A stretch of 64,000 nucleotides of DNA from Nannobrachium achirus (GCA_963921795.1 OY997645.1:30215463-30279462), one strand, 5' to 3'. Shown: positions 1 through 11,894, numbered from the stretch's first letter. The notes: generated by a model not told the origin, from the letters alone. A program made the numbers and translations.

Positions 1-61
1 CCTCTGAAATGACAAATTAAACATTGACCAAATTGTCAAATATTAGAGGCAGAAATTGTGA

Positions 62-130
62 AAATAGCAGATCTACATGCTCACAACGCCTCGCAACGCG
101 AGGCGTTGTGAGCATGTAGATCGGCTATTT
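62..130. repeat. Hairpin module copy 1 (33-bp arms)
   Basis: Arms 62-94 and 98-130 pair over 33 bases with one mismatch and a 3-base loop. The copy lies in a hAT-like repeat whose right terminal repeat (GGTTGAGAACCACTG) ends at 216; its left end is outside the window. This is the cleanest copy of the module. Confidence 0.9.
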
Positions 131-435
131 CGGTAACGTGTTATACAAAATTCCTCAACTCTATTCAAATATGATTATTTCAGGGGGTCACAGCCTGAAA
201 AGGTTGAGAACCACTGGCATACACTACCTGTATTTGGGCATTGCACATAGGAGTAAGCAACTCGCTATTGAGCTGAATTATTGTTATATAGTCCTGGAAA
301 TCGGGTTAAATATTCTGGAAAAGTTCTGGAAAAGTTTGGAAATTAATTGGTAAAGATGTGTGGGAACCCTGTGCAATGCATTCTACCACTGTAGTACCTA
401 CTGTAATTGACTCTGAATCTCCTCTTTCTGTGCAG

Positions 436-3400
436 GTTCCCCCTGAGGTATGTACTTAATGCAAGAAACATCAGCAGTTGGGTTGCATCGGTGGTTGGCC
501 AGATAACATCATTACAACATCCCCAGTTCAATCACTGCTGGACACCAGTGTTATTAATGTAGTTCTCCTTTTCTCCCTCAGTCTCCTGCATCTTTGCTAT
601 CCTATCTAAAAGCATTGAGATTTGTCTTTTGTTGCTTTTGCCTGAATCAATATCATAATCATATATGTGTATTTATAAATATTTAGTTGTTCAATCTAAT
701 ATCTTCATACAGCTTCAGGGTACATGTCTGGACCAAAGCTTCTTCTCCTCAAATCGCCCGGTGGGGCGCTCTGGGAAGTACCAGGCTAAAAGGTACTACA
801 CTGTGTTTTCCAATCCCACATTATGTATTTGTGTTTCACAATTTATATGTCGAGGATGCAGCAACACAATTAGATTGTTAATTATTTTTTGAATGTATTT
901 ATTGTTTTTGCATTATATACAACATGCACAATTAGGGTGCATCAAATTTCAATGCAAAAAAAAATCATCTCACTCTATCTAGAACTTTGTTCCACTGTCT
1001 ATACAAATGATTTTAGCAAAGTTTGGGGGAAATTCATTCATAGTTAGAGGTGCAACGCAGCATGTCAAATTTAGGAAAAAGTGACATTTCGGCTGCTTTT
1101 AGAGCTTTCATTTCTTGATAACATGACATGGCAATTTCTCAAAAATACAACAAATAGTTTGTGAGAAGGTGTTTTTGACAAGAGAAAGCATGTTTAATCA
1201 AGAAGAAACATTTACATTTTCATTGATAGTCACTGAAAAATGATTGAAAATATTGAAATATTGTCCTAGTTAAGTGACATTTCGGCTGCTTTTAGAACTC
1301 TATTTTTTTTATAACATGACATGGCAATTTCTCAATAATACAACAAATAGTTTGTGAGGAGGTGTTTCTGCCAAGGGAAAAGGTGTTTAATCAAGAAACA
1401 TTTACATTTTCATTCAAAGTCACTAAAAATATTGAAATATTGTCCTAGTTATTCACTGTGTTCAGCTTGCACTTATAGGAGTGAAGATTGGGATGTTCAC
1501 ACGGCGGTCATGCTCAACATTCTGAAGGTGTTGCTCACTTGGCTGCTGCCACAGAATGATGTGAGTTTGACCCCTCACTCGGCACAGTCATTCACAACAT
1601 TGATGGCACGCACATTCACCACACCTGCCTGGAATAATGCACTGGTACCCCAATCCTCTACATTGAGTGGAAGAAATGCTGTATCGATTTTCAACTGGTG
1701 CATACCAAACCAGCAGTCTGGGTTGGCAAGGTCGGCTAACCTGGTGGCCGGTGAGAGGACTGGAAACTTTGGCTTACCGAAACCAGTGCCAAAGTGCTGC
1801 TGTTGGGCTCGCATTGGGAGGTTATCTGGTTTGTGCTCCAAGATGGCATCTGCAAGTGCATGCTGCTGATCAGCTGGCATCTTGGTGCTGAGGAGTGCCA
1901 GGGGCAGCATCTAGTGGTGCCTCCTGTGCTTTCATGGCATGCTCTCGTCAACAGACGTACTCAGACGTACTCATCTACTGCTGTTACAGGTCAGCCACCA
2001 TGTTGCGTAGATGTGCGTAATGAAGTTGGCAAATACCAGAATCTTCGGCACCTGCTGCCGTGTGGTGATGGTGCCCTGGGGATGCAAGATGTGCTGTTCC
2101 ATCAAAGCCTGATAGAGAGTGTAGAGGAGCTTGCCCATCCAGCGCGCCTTGTGCACAGTCCAGGTCGTTGGAAGTTTACTGGAGTCTATATCATCTGCAC
2201 CCAGAGAAGACACAGCTGCACAAAGTCATGGTAGCCGCACTCACCTTGTCTGTAGTCTATCACTGCTGCAGCATACATGGTGAATTCAGCACTTAACTTG
2301 CCCAAGAACAATGGGCCTCTGTAGTTGTGCAGCAGCAAGCTCCAGTTGTACTTTAGACACCTAAACAACCTCTGGTGAGGGTGAGTCCAGTGAAGATGTG
2401 GCTGAGGAGCACCTCAATGTGATGCCAGCACCCAGACAAGAGCAGTGGTCTGTAGGATGCTGTGAGATTGCCTGTGTTTGATGAAGTGGTGTCGAATACC
2501 ATATTGACAACCTGGTCGGCACAGCACCAGCCCTGCAGTAGTTTGCATGTCAGCCAGGCGATCATCTCTCTGCACGCCTCGTCTTTCCCCTTTGTGGATG
2601 GGGCACACTAGATGCTGCCCCTGGCACTCCTCAGCACCAGCTGATCAGCAGCATGCACTTGCGGATGCCATCTTGGAGCACAAACCAGTTAACCTCCCCA
2701 TGCGAGCCCCACAGTAGCACTTTGGCACTGGTTTCTGTAAGCCAAAGTTTCCAGTCTTCTCACCGGCCACCAGGTTAGCCGACCTTGCAAACCCAGACTG
2801 CTGGTTTGGTATGCACCAGTTGCAAATCGATACAGCATTTCTTCCACTCAATGTAGAGGATTGGGGTACCAGTGCATCATTCCAGGCAGTTGTGGTGAAT
2901 GTGCGTGCCATCAATGTTGTGAATGACTGTGCCGAGCGAGGGGTCAAACTCACATCAGACTTTGTGGCAGCAGCCAAGTGAGCAACACCTTCAGAATGTG
3001 CTGCAATTAGTTGAGCATGACTGCCGTGAACATCCCAATCTTCGCTCCTACAAGCGCAAGCTGAACAAAGTGAATGACTAGGACAATATTTCAATATTTT
3101 AAACATTTTTCAGTGACTTTCAATGAAAATATAAATGTTTCTTCTTGATTAAACACCTTATCTCTTGGCAGAAATACCTCCTCACAAACTATTTGTTGTA
3201 TTTTTTGGAAATTGCCATGTTATGTTATCAAGAAATGAGAGTTCTAAAAGCAGCCGAAATGTCACTTAACTAGGACAATATTTCAATATTTTCAATCATT
3301 CTTCAGTGACTTTCAATGAAAATGTAAATGTTTCTACTTCATTAAACACCTTTTCTCTTGTAAGAAACACCTTCTCACAAACTATTTGTTGTATTTTGGA

Positions 3401-4887
3401 GAAATTGCCATGTCATGTTATCAAGAAATGAAAGCTCTAAAAGTAGCCGAAATATCACTTTTCCCTAAATTTGACATGCTGCGTTGCACCTCTAACTATG
3501 AATGAATTTTCCCCAAACTTTGCTAAAATCATTTGTATAGACAGTGGAACAAAGTTCTAGATAGAGTGAAATGAAATTTTGACGTTAAATGTTTTGCATT
3601 GAAATTTGATGCACACAAAAAGAAGACAAAGCCACAACATGAAAGAAAATTAGTAAAACAATTAAAAAGAAAAAAAGTCTATTAACTATATATTACAATG
3701 TCTATTTTCATCTCAACATACAGTCATCATAACGTATAGGCATGTTAGGCCTTCCTTGTGTATCCAGTAGACAAATGTATCAATCCTCCCCAGGGTCACT
3801 CCACTGACCTAGTGTCCTTTTCACATCAGTGCTTTCTAAATATTTAATAAAGGGACCCCATTGTTTTTTAAATACGTAAACTATTCATCATCTTTCACCT
3901 CTGGTTTTATGCTTTGGCTTAAGCTCCCTTGAAGAAACTAAGAAAATGTGGTTGATAACTGTGATCATTATAACCCATACAAACAGTAACATGTTAATTT
4001 ATCTCAACTACAGTACTTATGAGCCTCTTTTAAACAGACAAGGCTGGTTGCTATTTCTCTGAGGTCAACGTTAAGCTAGAAGTTGTAATTTACATTGTGT
4101 TTTTCAAGCAGATCTACATGTAATCTAACCATATAACCAGTTAAACACGTAAAAACAAACTGTGTTCTGTGTGTATTCACTCCATGACAGGAGTGCATGG
4201 AGGAAGGTGCATTTGGACCCTGGTAACTACGTCATTGTGGCTTCCACCTTCCGACCCAACCAGCCCGGAGAGATCTTCCTCCGAATCTTTTCCAAGACTG
4301 GAAATGTTCTGGGGTAGGATGGAGGGGAGGTGAAGAATTGAATGTTGCTTGCCTAGTGTAATGTGTATTTTGAACTAACGATGGTGATTCTTCTGTTCCA
4401 GGACACAGGATTTCACTTGCACCTCAAATGCAGTGACAATGGTGAGTTCACTGACCTCATCTACAGCCAATTAACACTGGTATGATAACAGACTGCTGAA
4501 GTCATATGGAATCTTTTGCTGTGTTTTGCTCCGTTCTAACAGGTCATGTCCACACCTGTCACTCCAGAGGACCACTTGAGAGTTCATAAGTTCTTTGATG
4601 AGTTTGCGGGACCGGTAAGAATTATCTTTCTGCTTTGCCTTTACATACCTAAAGCAGCATTACCTTAATTAACACGATAAATCACTACCCCCTGGGCTGT
4701 GCCTGAGGAGTTTAGACTAGCAAAATGGGCATAATTGAATGTAACTCTTTATTATTATTTTGCTATTTGTTCTCCTATTTCAGGCAGTGATAAGGTAATC
4801 ATAACTTGTTTGCTAAGATTCATACTATAGAACTTATGTTATTGTCTCCACCAGGCCGAAGGTGTGGCCGAGACTATGTTTGCCCCC

Positions 4888-4966
<79 letters not shown>

Positions 4967-6511
4967 CTGCAGGGCCGGCCCTAAGCAAGATTGTTTGTGG
5001 CCTCAAAACACTCCCAGCCAACCACCAAATCACACACACACGCAAATGCACACACGTGCACACGCAAACACACAGATTCGTTATTTTTGTAACTTGGGCG
5101 TTGAAAAAACTTGACATTACTAATTGATTTAATATTGGGTTGTTGTTGGCATGAATCCCTTAACTTCTACCGTTTCTACCCTCTAGAGACTGAATTCTGA
5201 ACATTGCTGGGCCATGACCTAGCTGACCTGGCGGTGCTCTGTGGATCACTTTTTCTAGAAATGTTTCATTTTAAGTCTATTCTAATAATCTGTGTCTTCT
5301 GACAGGATGACCTACTGAATGCTAAAGAGTTCATGAGCCTCGTCAACTCAGGTAAGGCAACTCGAGTGATTCCAACTTATCACATTTTATTTGATACATG
5401 GGGCGGCAGTGGCTCAGGAGGTTGAGCGGCCTCTTGGGAACCGTAAAGTCCCAGCCTCCCTCAGAGTAAGTGTCGAAGTGTCCTTGAGCAAGACACTGAA
5501 CCCCTAATTGCTCCTGATGAGCACATTGGTGCCTTGCATGGTTTCCTCTGCCATCAGTGTATGAATGTGTGTGTGAATGGTTGAATGTAATGCACAATCT
5601 CTGTAAAGCACCTTGGATAAAGGCCCTATATAAATACACCATTTACCATTTACTTGTGATAACAAAACCAGATGAGATGATGGCATTTTAAACACTAGTG
5701 CAAAAGCAGCCACTAAGCTGTCATTGTTCTTACAATGGCCACTAGATGGGAGCAAAGTAGTAACATGTCTCATCTTCGAGGGTGACCAGAGGAAGAGGCC
5801 ACAAAGACAGTCTAGACAGAACCTAATAGTTTGGATGCAGCAAATTAAGTTAAATAAAAAAAACAGAAGTAACTGTGAATGTAACTTTGCTTTTCAGTGC
5901 TAGAGAAAGACTACCACATCCCACTGGAACTATGCAGACAGCTCATCTTCGGGGAAGAAGTATCCTTATGCCTAATTTTCATACTCCATTATATGATGCT
6001 GTCCCGGGCTGAAAATAGCCAATCTACAACCGCACAACACGTTGCGATGTGACACGTTGTGAGCTTGTAGATCGCCTATTTTCAATATGTGACAGGGTCG
6101 TACACGTATGTCGAGGTATAGGCTTTACTCTGACTCAGTCCCCTGTCTACTTGTAACAATAACACTACATGTATTTATATAGCATAGTGCTGAACCGGAG
6201 CATACAGTATGACACAACTGTACCCTCTTGGTGATCCTCTTGTTTAACTTATTCCAATAACTTTATTTCAGTATGTTATTGCCTTTTTCACCTCACAGCA
6301 TCTGTCTCACAGCATCTGTCTCACAGCATCTCTCTAGCAGCATCTCTCTCATAGTGTCTGTCTCTTAGCGTCTTCCACCATCTGTCCTAATGTCTTTCTG
6401 AGCCGTCCTGGTGCAGTGTCCTTAACTCATCTGTCAGACTAAAGGGCGCAGCATTCTGAGACGTGACCAAGCAGAGACCCTGGTGTCCCATCTGCGCAAA
6501 CTGCAGGTGAC

Positions 6512-6544
<33 letters not shown>

Positions 6545-6551
6545 GCGTGTG

Positions 6552-6646
<95 letters not shown>

Positions 6647-6862
6647 GTGTGTGTGTATGTGCATGTGTGGTAGAGTTATATGAGTGCTGGGGATGGGGGT
6701 TTTCATAATGTGAAAATGCTATTATTCTCATTGTCTTTGTCTTGTTGCTTTCTCAGTCCACCTTTTTCCAGTTTGATGAGGACTCCTCTGGGACAATGAG
6801 CCCATTTGAACTCAGCCTGGCACTTCTGGCAGTTGGTATGCATACATGCACACATGCACATT

Positions 6863-6937
<75 letters not shown>

Positions 6938-9900
6938 AACACACGCGCGCACACACACACGCACGCACGCACCCACACGGGCACACACATACACACGCAT
7001 GCACGCAACCACGCGGGCACACACACGGGCACACACATGACCACCAGTAATACTCCCTAAACGAGAGATAAGCGACCGGGCGTATATCGGGTTTGTTTAT
7101 GGTTATGTCTGAGTCAAGGGTGAAGTGGCCATGGTCCGCCAGCCAGTCCTCCCTTAATTTTAATTCATCTTAATGATCATAGTGTAAACTAAAGCATTTT
7201 GAATTGCCTTGCTTGTTGTTGAAAAGTGCTATAGAAATAAACGTGCCTTCCCTTTCCTTTGGTAGGATATGCGAATGCGACAAAAGCTGTAATTTGTTTT
7301 GAGCTAATATTACACAATATAACATTTATTGCGACCGTAGGTCGCATTTACTACCAAAACCTCCCCGGGCTGTCTGTCTGTCAGTGAGTCAGTGAGTGAG
7401 TCCGTCACACTTTTGCCCTGCTCATATCTCCACAACCGTTGCCCCCATCCATGCCAGATTTTGCACACACACTCCTTGACTGCCAAACTACAACCTCCAA
7501 GGACCCCCGGAGCCCCAGGGACCCCCAGGTCCCTGGGGGACCCCCAGATGTAAAAAATGACCAAATGTGCTCACACGTCACACGTCACACTTTTTCCCTG
7601 CTTATATCTCCGCACCCGTTGACCCGATCCATGCCAGATTTTACACACACACACTCCTTGCCTGCCAAACTACAACCTCCAAGGACCCCCGGAGCCCCAG
7701 GGACCCCCAGGTCCCTGGGGGACCCCCACATGTAAAAAATGACCAAATGTGCAAAAATGACCAAATGACCACCCCAACGGGGCTGCTCACGGGGAATTCC
7801 CGGGGACCACCGACTCCTGGTGCTCCAGAACGGATGCAAAAGTGGTGGCGCCCCCAGTGGAGGACCCCCTGCCACTGCAGCACACATAAAATGCCGTAAC
7901 TCGGGCTAGGAGCGTCCGGGAGAGCCGGGGCCGGTACCTATTCGTCCGCCAAGGCAACGCGGAGACCCCACCCCTCATTTCTCACATGGCCCTATTGTAG
8001 CGCCACCTTCAGGCCGATTTTTAAAACACATTTTTGGACACTGCTCCTACAGTTTTTGCCCTAAAATCACGAATATCACTACACAGCATGTCTACACTCA
8101 TGTCATCAACATGGATCAGGAAGATTTTGGAAAAACAAATTTTTGCCCTATTTGTGGAGATAAGCTACCTACGGTCGCTTATCTCCCGATTAGGGAGTCT
8201 TACTGGTATTAGAACTATTTAACTACACTTTACACAATATAGAACAGAGTTCGATTAGAGCTAATATATAATAACATAATTATAATTCTATTAGATAATT
8301 CTATAATATCTATTAGAACGATAACTCTATGCCTGTATAAGAATATTATAAAATGTCTCCATTAGAACTAATTAGTAATTCCTCTGTATCACTGGACTCT
8401 TCCAGGACTCCAGTGCGATGACAAGGTGGTTCAGCTGCTGTCAGAGAGGTTCGGCTCTGGGGAACTCCACCTGTCCTTCCATGGCTTTGTGGCATGTGTG
8501 TCCAGGCTGCACAAACTACATGGTAACACATGCTCACACTGTAATTGCATTCAGAACAGATAACAACATACACTGTTGCCATGATTGATGAATTGGAATG
8601 ATGAATGGGCCTATCCACAAACATATAGTGTGAAATGTAACTCCCACTTCATGGCTCATATACTTGTTGTGTGTTTATAGACTCAGTGTATGAATACACG
8701 ACAAGCATTATTAGATTGACATGTATATAGTCAAGAGCTGATAATAACGATGCAGTTGAATAATTAACAACTAATTAGTAAGTATTCGTTGTTGTCAGGT
8801 TTTCACTACTTTTGTGCGACGGCCTTGAATGATGAAGTAGGGCTTTACTTCACGAAAAAGCATACACATTTGAAACGTGGACGTGGAGATACGAGGTTTC
8901 TGCCCAACAGTGACGTATTGATAAATGATGTACCAGATATTAGGAGTTTGAGTTTGAATTAGGGACTACATTATTTGCAAGTACTGTGTGCAAGTTGTTT
9001 CATACAGTAGTCCTTTGATTGAACAATAGAGCTAATTTAAAAGGACGTTATTTTTAATTGTATTATTTATCTCTTCTCTCCCTCAGCTCTTTATGAACTG
9101 GAGACGAGTCAGGAGGTGAAAGACAGAGGAATTAATTCTGTGAGTATGTGTGCCTACTATAAGAGAAATGTACGCTGTCCCCACAGTGCAGTCTGAATAT
9201 TATTACCCTTCTAGAGCACTGTTTCCTAAACAGTGGGTCGACAATTTGTATGGGTTACAACTCGAGTAAAAATCTACAGGTAATTATTTTCCTACATTTA
9301 AAATATTTATATATATAAAGGTTTTTGTATTTATTATTTAAGAACGCAATTTTATACATAAAAAAGGAAAAAAATCTAACAAATTCCATAAATATATAAA
9401 ATAATAATAATTAAAAAGTAGTGAAAATAGACGATCTACAATCTCGCAACACAGGGCGAAGTGACGCGCTGTGTGCTTGTAGATATGCTATTTTTACTAG
9501 TTTGGGACCCAGGCAAACGTCTAATCTCTCCTTCAGGTCTCGACCTGAAAGGTTTGGGAACCACACTGTTCTAGAGGAACTCCATCACCAAACCACGAAA
9601 TGGCAATTAGTTCGAAAACAACGTCATACCATAATAATGATTATTCTGATTCATTCTGATTCATTATTCTGACATGCAGGGGTGTCGCACTAAATTCTGG
9701 GCCCCGGGTACAAGGATTCACTGTGGGGCCCCAGTGCTTTAACTATTGAAAAATAGCAGATATACAAGCTCACAGCGCGGCACCGAGTGCCGCGCTGCGA
9801 GCTTGTAGATCTGCTATTTTTTTTAAATCATGAAAATCTTTGAATATTTCAAATCCTTCTAAGGTTTTTTGAAAAATCTATGTTTCGATGGCAGTGGTTC

Positions 9901-10260
9901 TCAAACCTTTTCATGTGAAGGACCCCCAAAATGGTATGTATTTGGCCACTGACCCCCATCTCAAAATATTTAGTTCCAGAGACCCCCCAGAAGCAACATT
10001 TGAGTTACAAATGTTCGCTTAAAAACTACATATTCAAAGATTTGCACACATTTTCACGACTTTTCAAAAATAGCAGATCTACAAGCTTGTATATCTGCTA
10101 TTTTTCAATAGCTAAAGTATAAAATAATTAAAGCCCCTCCACCACCTTGGGCCCTAGTAACTCAGTCCCACTTTCCTACCCGTTGTGACGCCCCTGCTGA
10201 CATGTCCCCTCTCTGTCTCCCTGTCATCCACAGTGGCTGCATACATTCCTAACGGTCTGA
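436..10260 (+). CDS. capn12: Calpain large subunit, 3' half (capn12-like), 5' end outside window
   Basis: Exons read at 436-447, 713-792, 4191-4313, 4402-4441, 4543-4614, 5306-5351, 5898-5959, 6438-6506, 6757-6835, 8406-8522, 9087-9139 and 10234-10260 (TGA). All are bounded by AG/GT and all phases agree, giving 780 nt or 259 codons plus stop. The first exons encode the end of the C2-like domain III, including FFSSNRPVGRSGKYQ and PGNYVIVASTFRPNQPGEIF. Exons from 4543 on encode the penta-EF-hand domain. The clearest calcium loop is DEDSSGTMSPFE in exon 6757-6835, with D1, D3, S5, G6 and E12 all present. The protein ends in WLHTFLTV, where classical calpains end in a similar WL-x-x-T peptide. 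The protease core would lie left of the window. Calpains are cytosolic calcium-activated cysteine proteases. The acidic linker normally between domain III and the EF hands is short here (exon 4402-4441). Paralogue choice rests mainly on 19q13-like synteny; another classical calpain is possible. Confidence 0.85.
1575..1910 (-). pseudogene. Decayed transposon-type coding fragment, left arm
   Basis: An open minus-strand stretch inside the left arm encodes a peptide with LADLANPDCWFGMHQLKID and ends in INVVNDCAE, after which the window sequence departs from the family reading. The same peptide is encoded on the plus strand in the right arm. I do not recognise a named transposase family, so the function is unassigned. 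Confidence 0.45.
2650..3080 (+). pseudogene. Decayed transposon-type coding fragment, right arm
   Basis: This is the mirror copy of the left-arm fragment, read on the plus strand. It reads through VNDCAERGVKLTSDF, meets a TGA near 2982 and then continues in another frame as EQHLQNVLQLVEHD to a TAG near 3080. That indicates a single-base frameshift in an ancestral C-terminal exon. It lies next to the outer repeats of the element, as in the left arm. Confidence 0.5.
4887..4969. repeat. (CTGT)n microsatellite
   Basis: About twenty CTGT units with one late substitution (CCGT). It lies in a calpain intron just downstream of a repeat-like segment (GGCCGAAGGTGTGGCCGAG). Confidence 0.95.
5396..5655 (+). 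mobile_element. tRNA-derived SINE-like repeat
   Basis: It begins GGGGCGGCAGTGGCTCAGG with an A-box-like TGGCTCAGGAGG. It continues through the common teleost repeat phrase CCTTGAGCAAGACACTGAA and ends in a TATATAAATAC / CCATTTACCATTTAC tail. The B-box is degraded. Related fragments occur near 14238 and 15490. The family name is not assigned. Confidence 0.6.
6011..6083. repeat. Hairpin module copy 2
   Basis: GAAAATAGCCAATCTACAAC at the left and its near-complement ending CTATTTTC at the right, with a paired upper stem CACAACACGTTGC / GTGACACGTTGTG. It lies about 50 bases after the calpain exon 5898-5959. No hAT terminal repeats are obvious around this copy. Confidence 0.85.
6511..6660. repeat. 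(TG)n microsatellite
   Basis: A TG run with interspersed CG and GCGTGC steps. It begins four bases after the splice donor of calpain exon 6438-6506, so it abuts the donor site. Confidence 0.97.
6866..7035. repeat. (AC)n microsatellite with degenerate tail
   Basis: A pure AC run followed by ACGC, GGGC and ATAC variants. It lies 30 bases downstream of calpain exon 6757-6835, so two long purine-pyrimidine tracts bracket that exon. Confidence 0.97.
7329..8204 (-). mobile_element. GCGACC-ended repeat, long copy
   Basis: One end reads GCGACCGTAGGTCGC followed by ACCAAAACCTCC. The other end reads GGTCGCTTATCTCCCGATT followed by AGGGAGTCTTACT. The same two ends occur in the opposite orientation at 14507-14788 and in degenerate form at 55484-55882. 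An isolated end lies at 7055-7090. Inside, a segment of about 180 bases is tandemly duplicated (CCCTGCTTATATCTCC-type starts at 7416 and 7596). I do not know a published family name. Confidence 0.65.
9217..9568. mobile_element. Non-autonomous hAT element with 8-bp target duplication
   Basis: A 352-base copy bounded by TTCTAGAG at 9209-9216 and again at 9569-9576, a perfect 8-base target-site duplication as made by hAT transposases. The right terminal repeat reads GGTTTGGGAACCACACTG; the left is diverged (CACTGTTTCCTAAAC). Hairpin module copy 3 lies inside. There is no coding capacity. Confidence 0.9.
9420..9498. repeat. Hairpin module copy 3
   Basis: AGTGAAAATAGACGATCTAC at the left and CTTGTAGATATGCTATTTTT at the right, with a decayed upper stem. 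It lies in the hAT copy 9217-9568. Confidence 0.8.
9749..9821. repeat. Hairpin module copy 4 (35-bp arms)
   Basis: Arms 9749-9783 and 9787-9821 pair with two mismatches and a 3-base loop. The upper stem (CAGCGCGGCAC) differs from copy 1 at four positions, and all four are matched on the opposite arm. Confidence 0.9.
10066..10105. repeat. Hairpin module copy 5, stem base only
   Basis: Twenty-base arms (AAAAATAGCAGATCTACAAG and its near-complement) are fused with no loop. The upper stem is cleanly missing, as if excised symmetrically. Confidence 0.85.
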
Positions 10261-11490
10261 AAACCGCTGTGTGAATCCGGCCTTCACGTAGGCTCTGCAG
10301 AGCCGTCCTGTCTGACCGAGGAGATAACAATGTCATTCCTCTGTTTACAACTTGTCTCTCTTACTCCCCCTGTCTCTGTCTCTTTCTCTGTCAGTCTGTC
10401 TCTCTCTTTCTCTCTCTCTCTCTCCCGATGCCTTTTTAGAGATATCGTATATATCGTGATACAATGTGGGAGCTTCGTAAAAAATCCTGTTGAATAGTTA
10501 ATGCAGAGATTCATGGCAGAATTAATTTAAACCTACATTTTGGTCTAAATCTGTAGTTCTCAAACTTCAAAATGTCAAGATCTCCCCTTAACTCTGGCAG
10601 TGTACAAACGAAATCAAATGGACATTTGGTTTCATTTGTACACTGTCATACTTGTAAGGATCAATTTAGACCTCCCAAAAGGAACCCAGAGAGTCCCTGG
10701 ATTCCACATGTTACTCCTTTTTATTTTAGTTTTTGTTAAGTAACTTGAAAAATAACCATAAAAACCAACATGAAAAATAACCGTGATAAGATTGTGTATC
10801 GTGATACAGCTTGGAAAAATATCGTGAAAAATATCGTGATACTCCTATTCCCCGTTATTCCTTCCAGTTCTGCTCCCTGCTGAACATACGTATTATAAAA
10901 TATATATTATAAAATATTCTTTTGCTTCTTTTTTCTTTTCTTTTTACTCAGTCACATTTTGGTATCCTTCAAGGTCCTAGAAAGATACAGACTTTTTCAG
11001 AGTGTTAATTTAACTGTGAAAGTGTAGAAATAGGTTTTTACAACTACTGGCAAGCGAGCCTTACTCCAAATCTAGGTTATATTATTTATTATATCATGCC
11101 TGCCCTATTCTTTTTATTAATCTCTGTATATTGCTTGTAAACTCATTTATTGTCATCACTAGATTCTAGTGTAAAGTATTAGCAACATCGACATGTTAGC
11201 ATGATAGCAAGGTTTTTTCAAGATAGAGAAGAGAAGTATTAAACACTTGTATTAACACAGTGTTTTGCATTATTAAACTACTACTGCAAGATTGCATTTA
11301 ATTTGAAGTATTATTAGTTGAACATTTATAATTGGTTTTGGTCCGAGCATAATAGTATTATTATTAAAAAAGAGAAGAGAGAAGCATTTGGTGAAAGTTT
11401 AATTTTGAATGAAAATATTTCAATATTACCCAAATTGAAAATGAATACAACGAAAAAAATGAATGTATCTTAAATAAATATATATTGTAA
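10261..11490. other. Region downstream of calpain stop
   Basis: No further exon is recognised. A CT-rich tract lies at 10365-10424. A hAT-like remnant near 10553-10700 (GTTCTCAAACTTCAAAATG) resembles the repeat at 53812. The 3'UTR end of the calpain gene is uncertain; AATAAA occurs near 11474. Confidence 0.5.
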
Positions 11491-11567
11491 CTGCGATTGT
11501 GCAATCAGCTTTGGCCTTGGCCACACGTGCATTGTATATTGTACAAACATCTCCACACACATGCGTA

Positions 11568-11581
11568 CACACACACACATG

Positions 11582-11668
<87 letters not shown>
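11568..11668. repeat. (AC)n microsatellite
   Basis: A long uninterrupted AC run preceded by two ATGCGTAC-containing variant steps. Confidence 0.97.
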
Positions 11669-11672
<4 letters not shown>

Positions 11673-11894
11673 ACAGCAGATCCCTCTATGTCACATAATG
11701 AGTGTGGCCATGCCCTGCTGAGGGTGTGAAAGAGTAATGTCTCAGAAGCGTCGCACGCACTGTCTCTATTCTTATCACACTGACGCCACGTACAGCGTCA
11801 ACACACGCTGGCCCCATCCTCCGCCACGTTCCCTCGCTCCCACCTTCCATCCCTCACTCCACTGCTCCCTCCTGTTCTCTAGTAACTGCCTCGT

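Larger units (their letters stand above)
937..3614. mobile_element. 2.7-kb long inverted-repeat element in calpain intron
   Basis: The left arm (about 937-1920) and right arm (about 2630-3614) are near-identical in inverse orientation, around a unique centre of about 0.7 kb. Outer ends read GTGCATCAAATTTCAATGC on the left and its complement on the right. Each arm holds two or more tandem units of about 190 bases, for example starting near 3078 and 3270. Each arm also carries a decayed coding fragment running outward toward its own end, on the minus strand in the left arm and the plus strand in the right arm. It contains VNDCAERGVKLTSDF and ends in a frameshifted tail. The structure looks like two 3' ends of a DNA transposon joined head to head. 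I could not identify the superfamily or a target-site duplication. Confidence 0.8.
9677..10196. mobile_element. hAT element (CAGGGGYGTCGCAC ends) with nested hAT remnant
   Basis: Terminal repeats CAGGGGTGTCGCAC and GTTGTGACGCCCCTG are flanked by perfect 8-base duplications CTGACATG at 9669-9676 and 10197-10204. A second hAT end, CAGTGGTTCTCAAACC, starts inside at 9892, so one element appears to have landed in another. Two hairpin modules (9749-9821 and 10066-10105) lie within. The element ends 37 bases before the last calpain exon. Confidence 0.9.

Noticed and set aside
6387-7050. Many long open frames on both strands made of His/Thr or Cys/Val repeats
   Set aside because: They are the six-frame reading of AC/TG microsatellites. 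The same holds for frames at 11426-11729, 18626-18877, 52616-52991, 57221-57675, 59361-59833 and 61482-61785.
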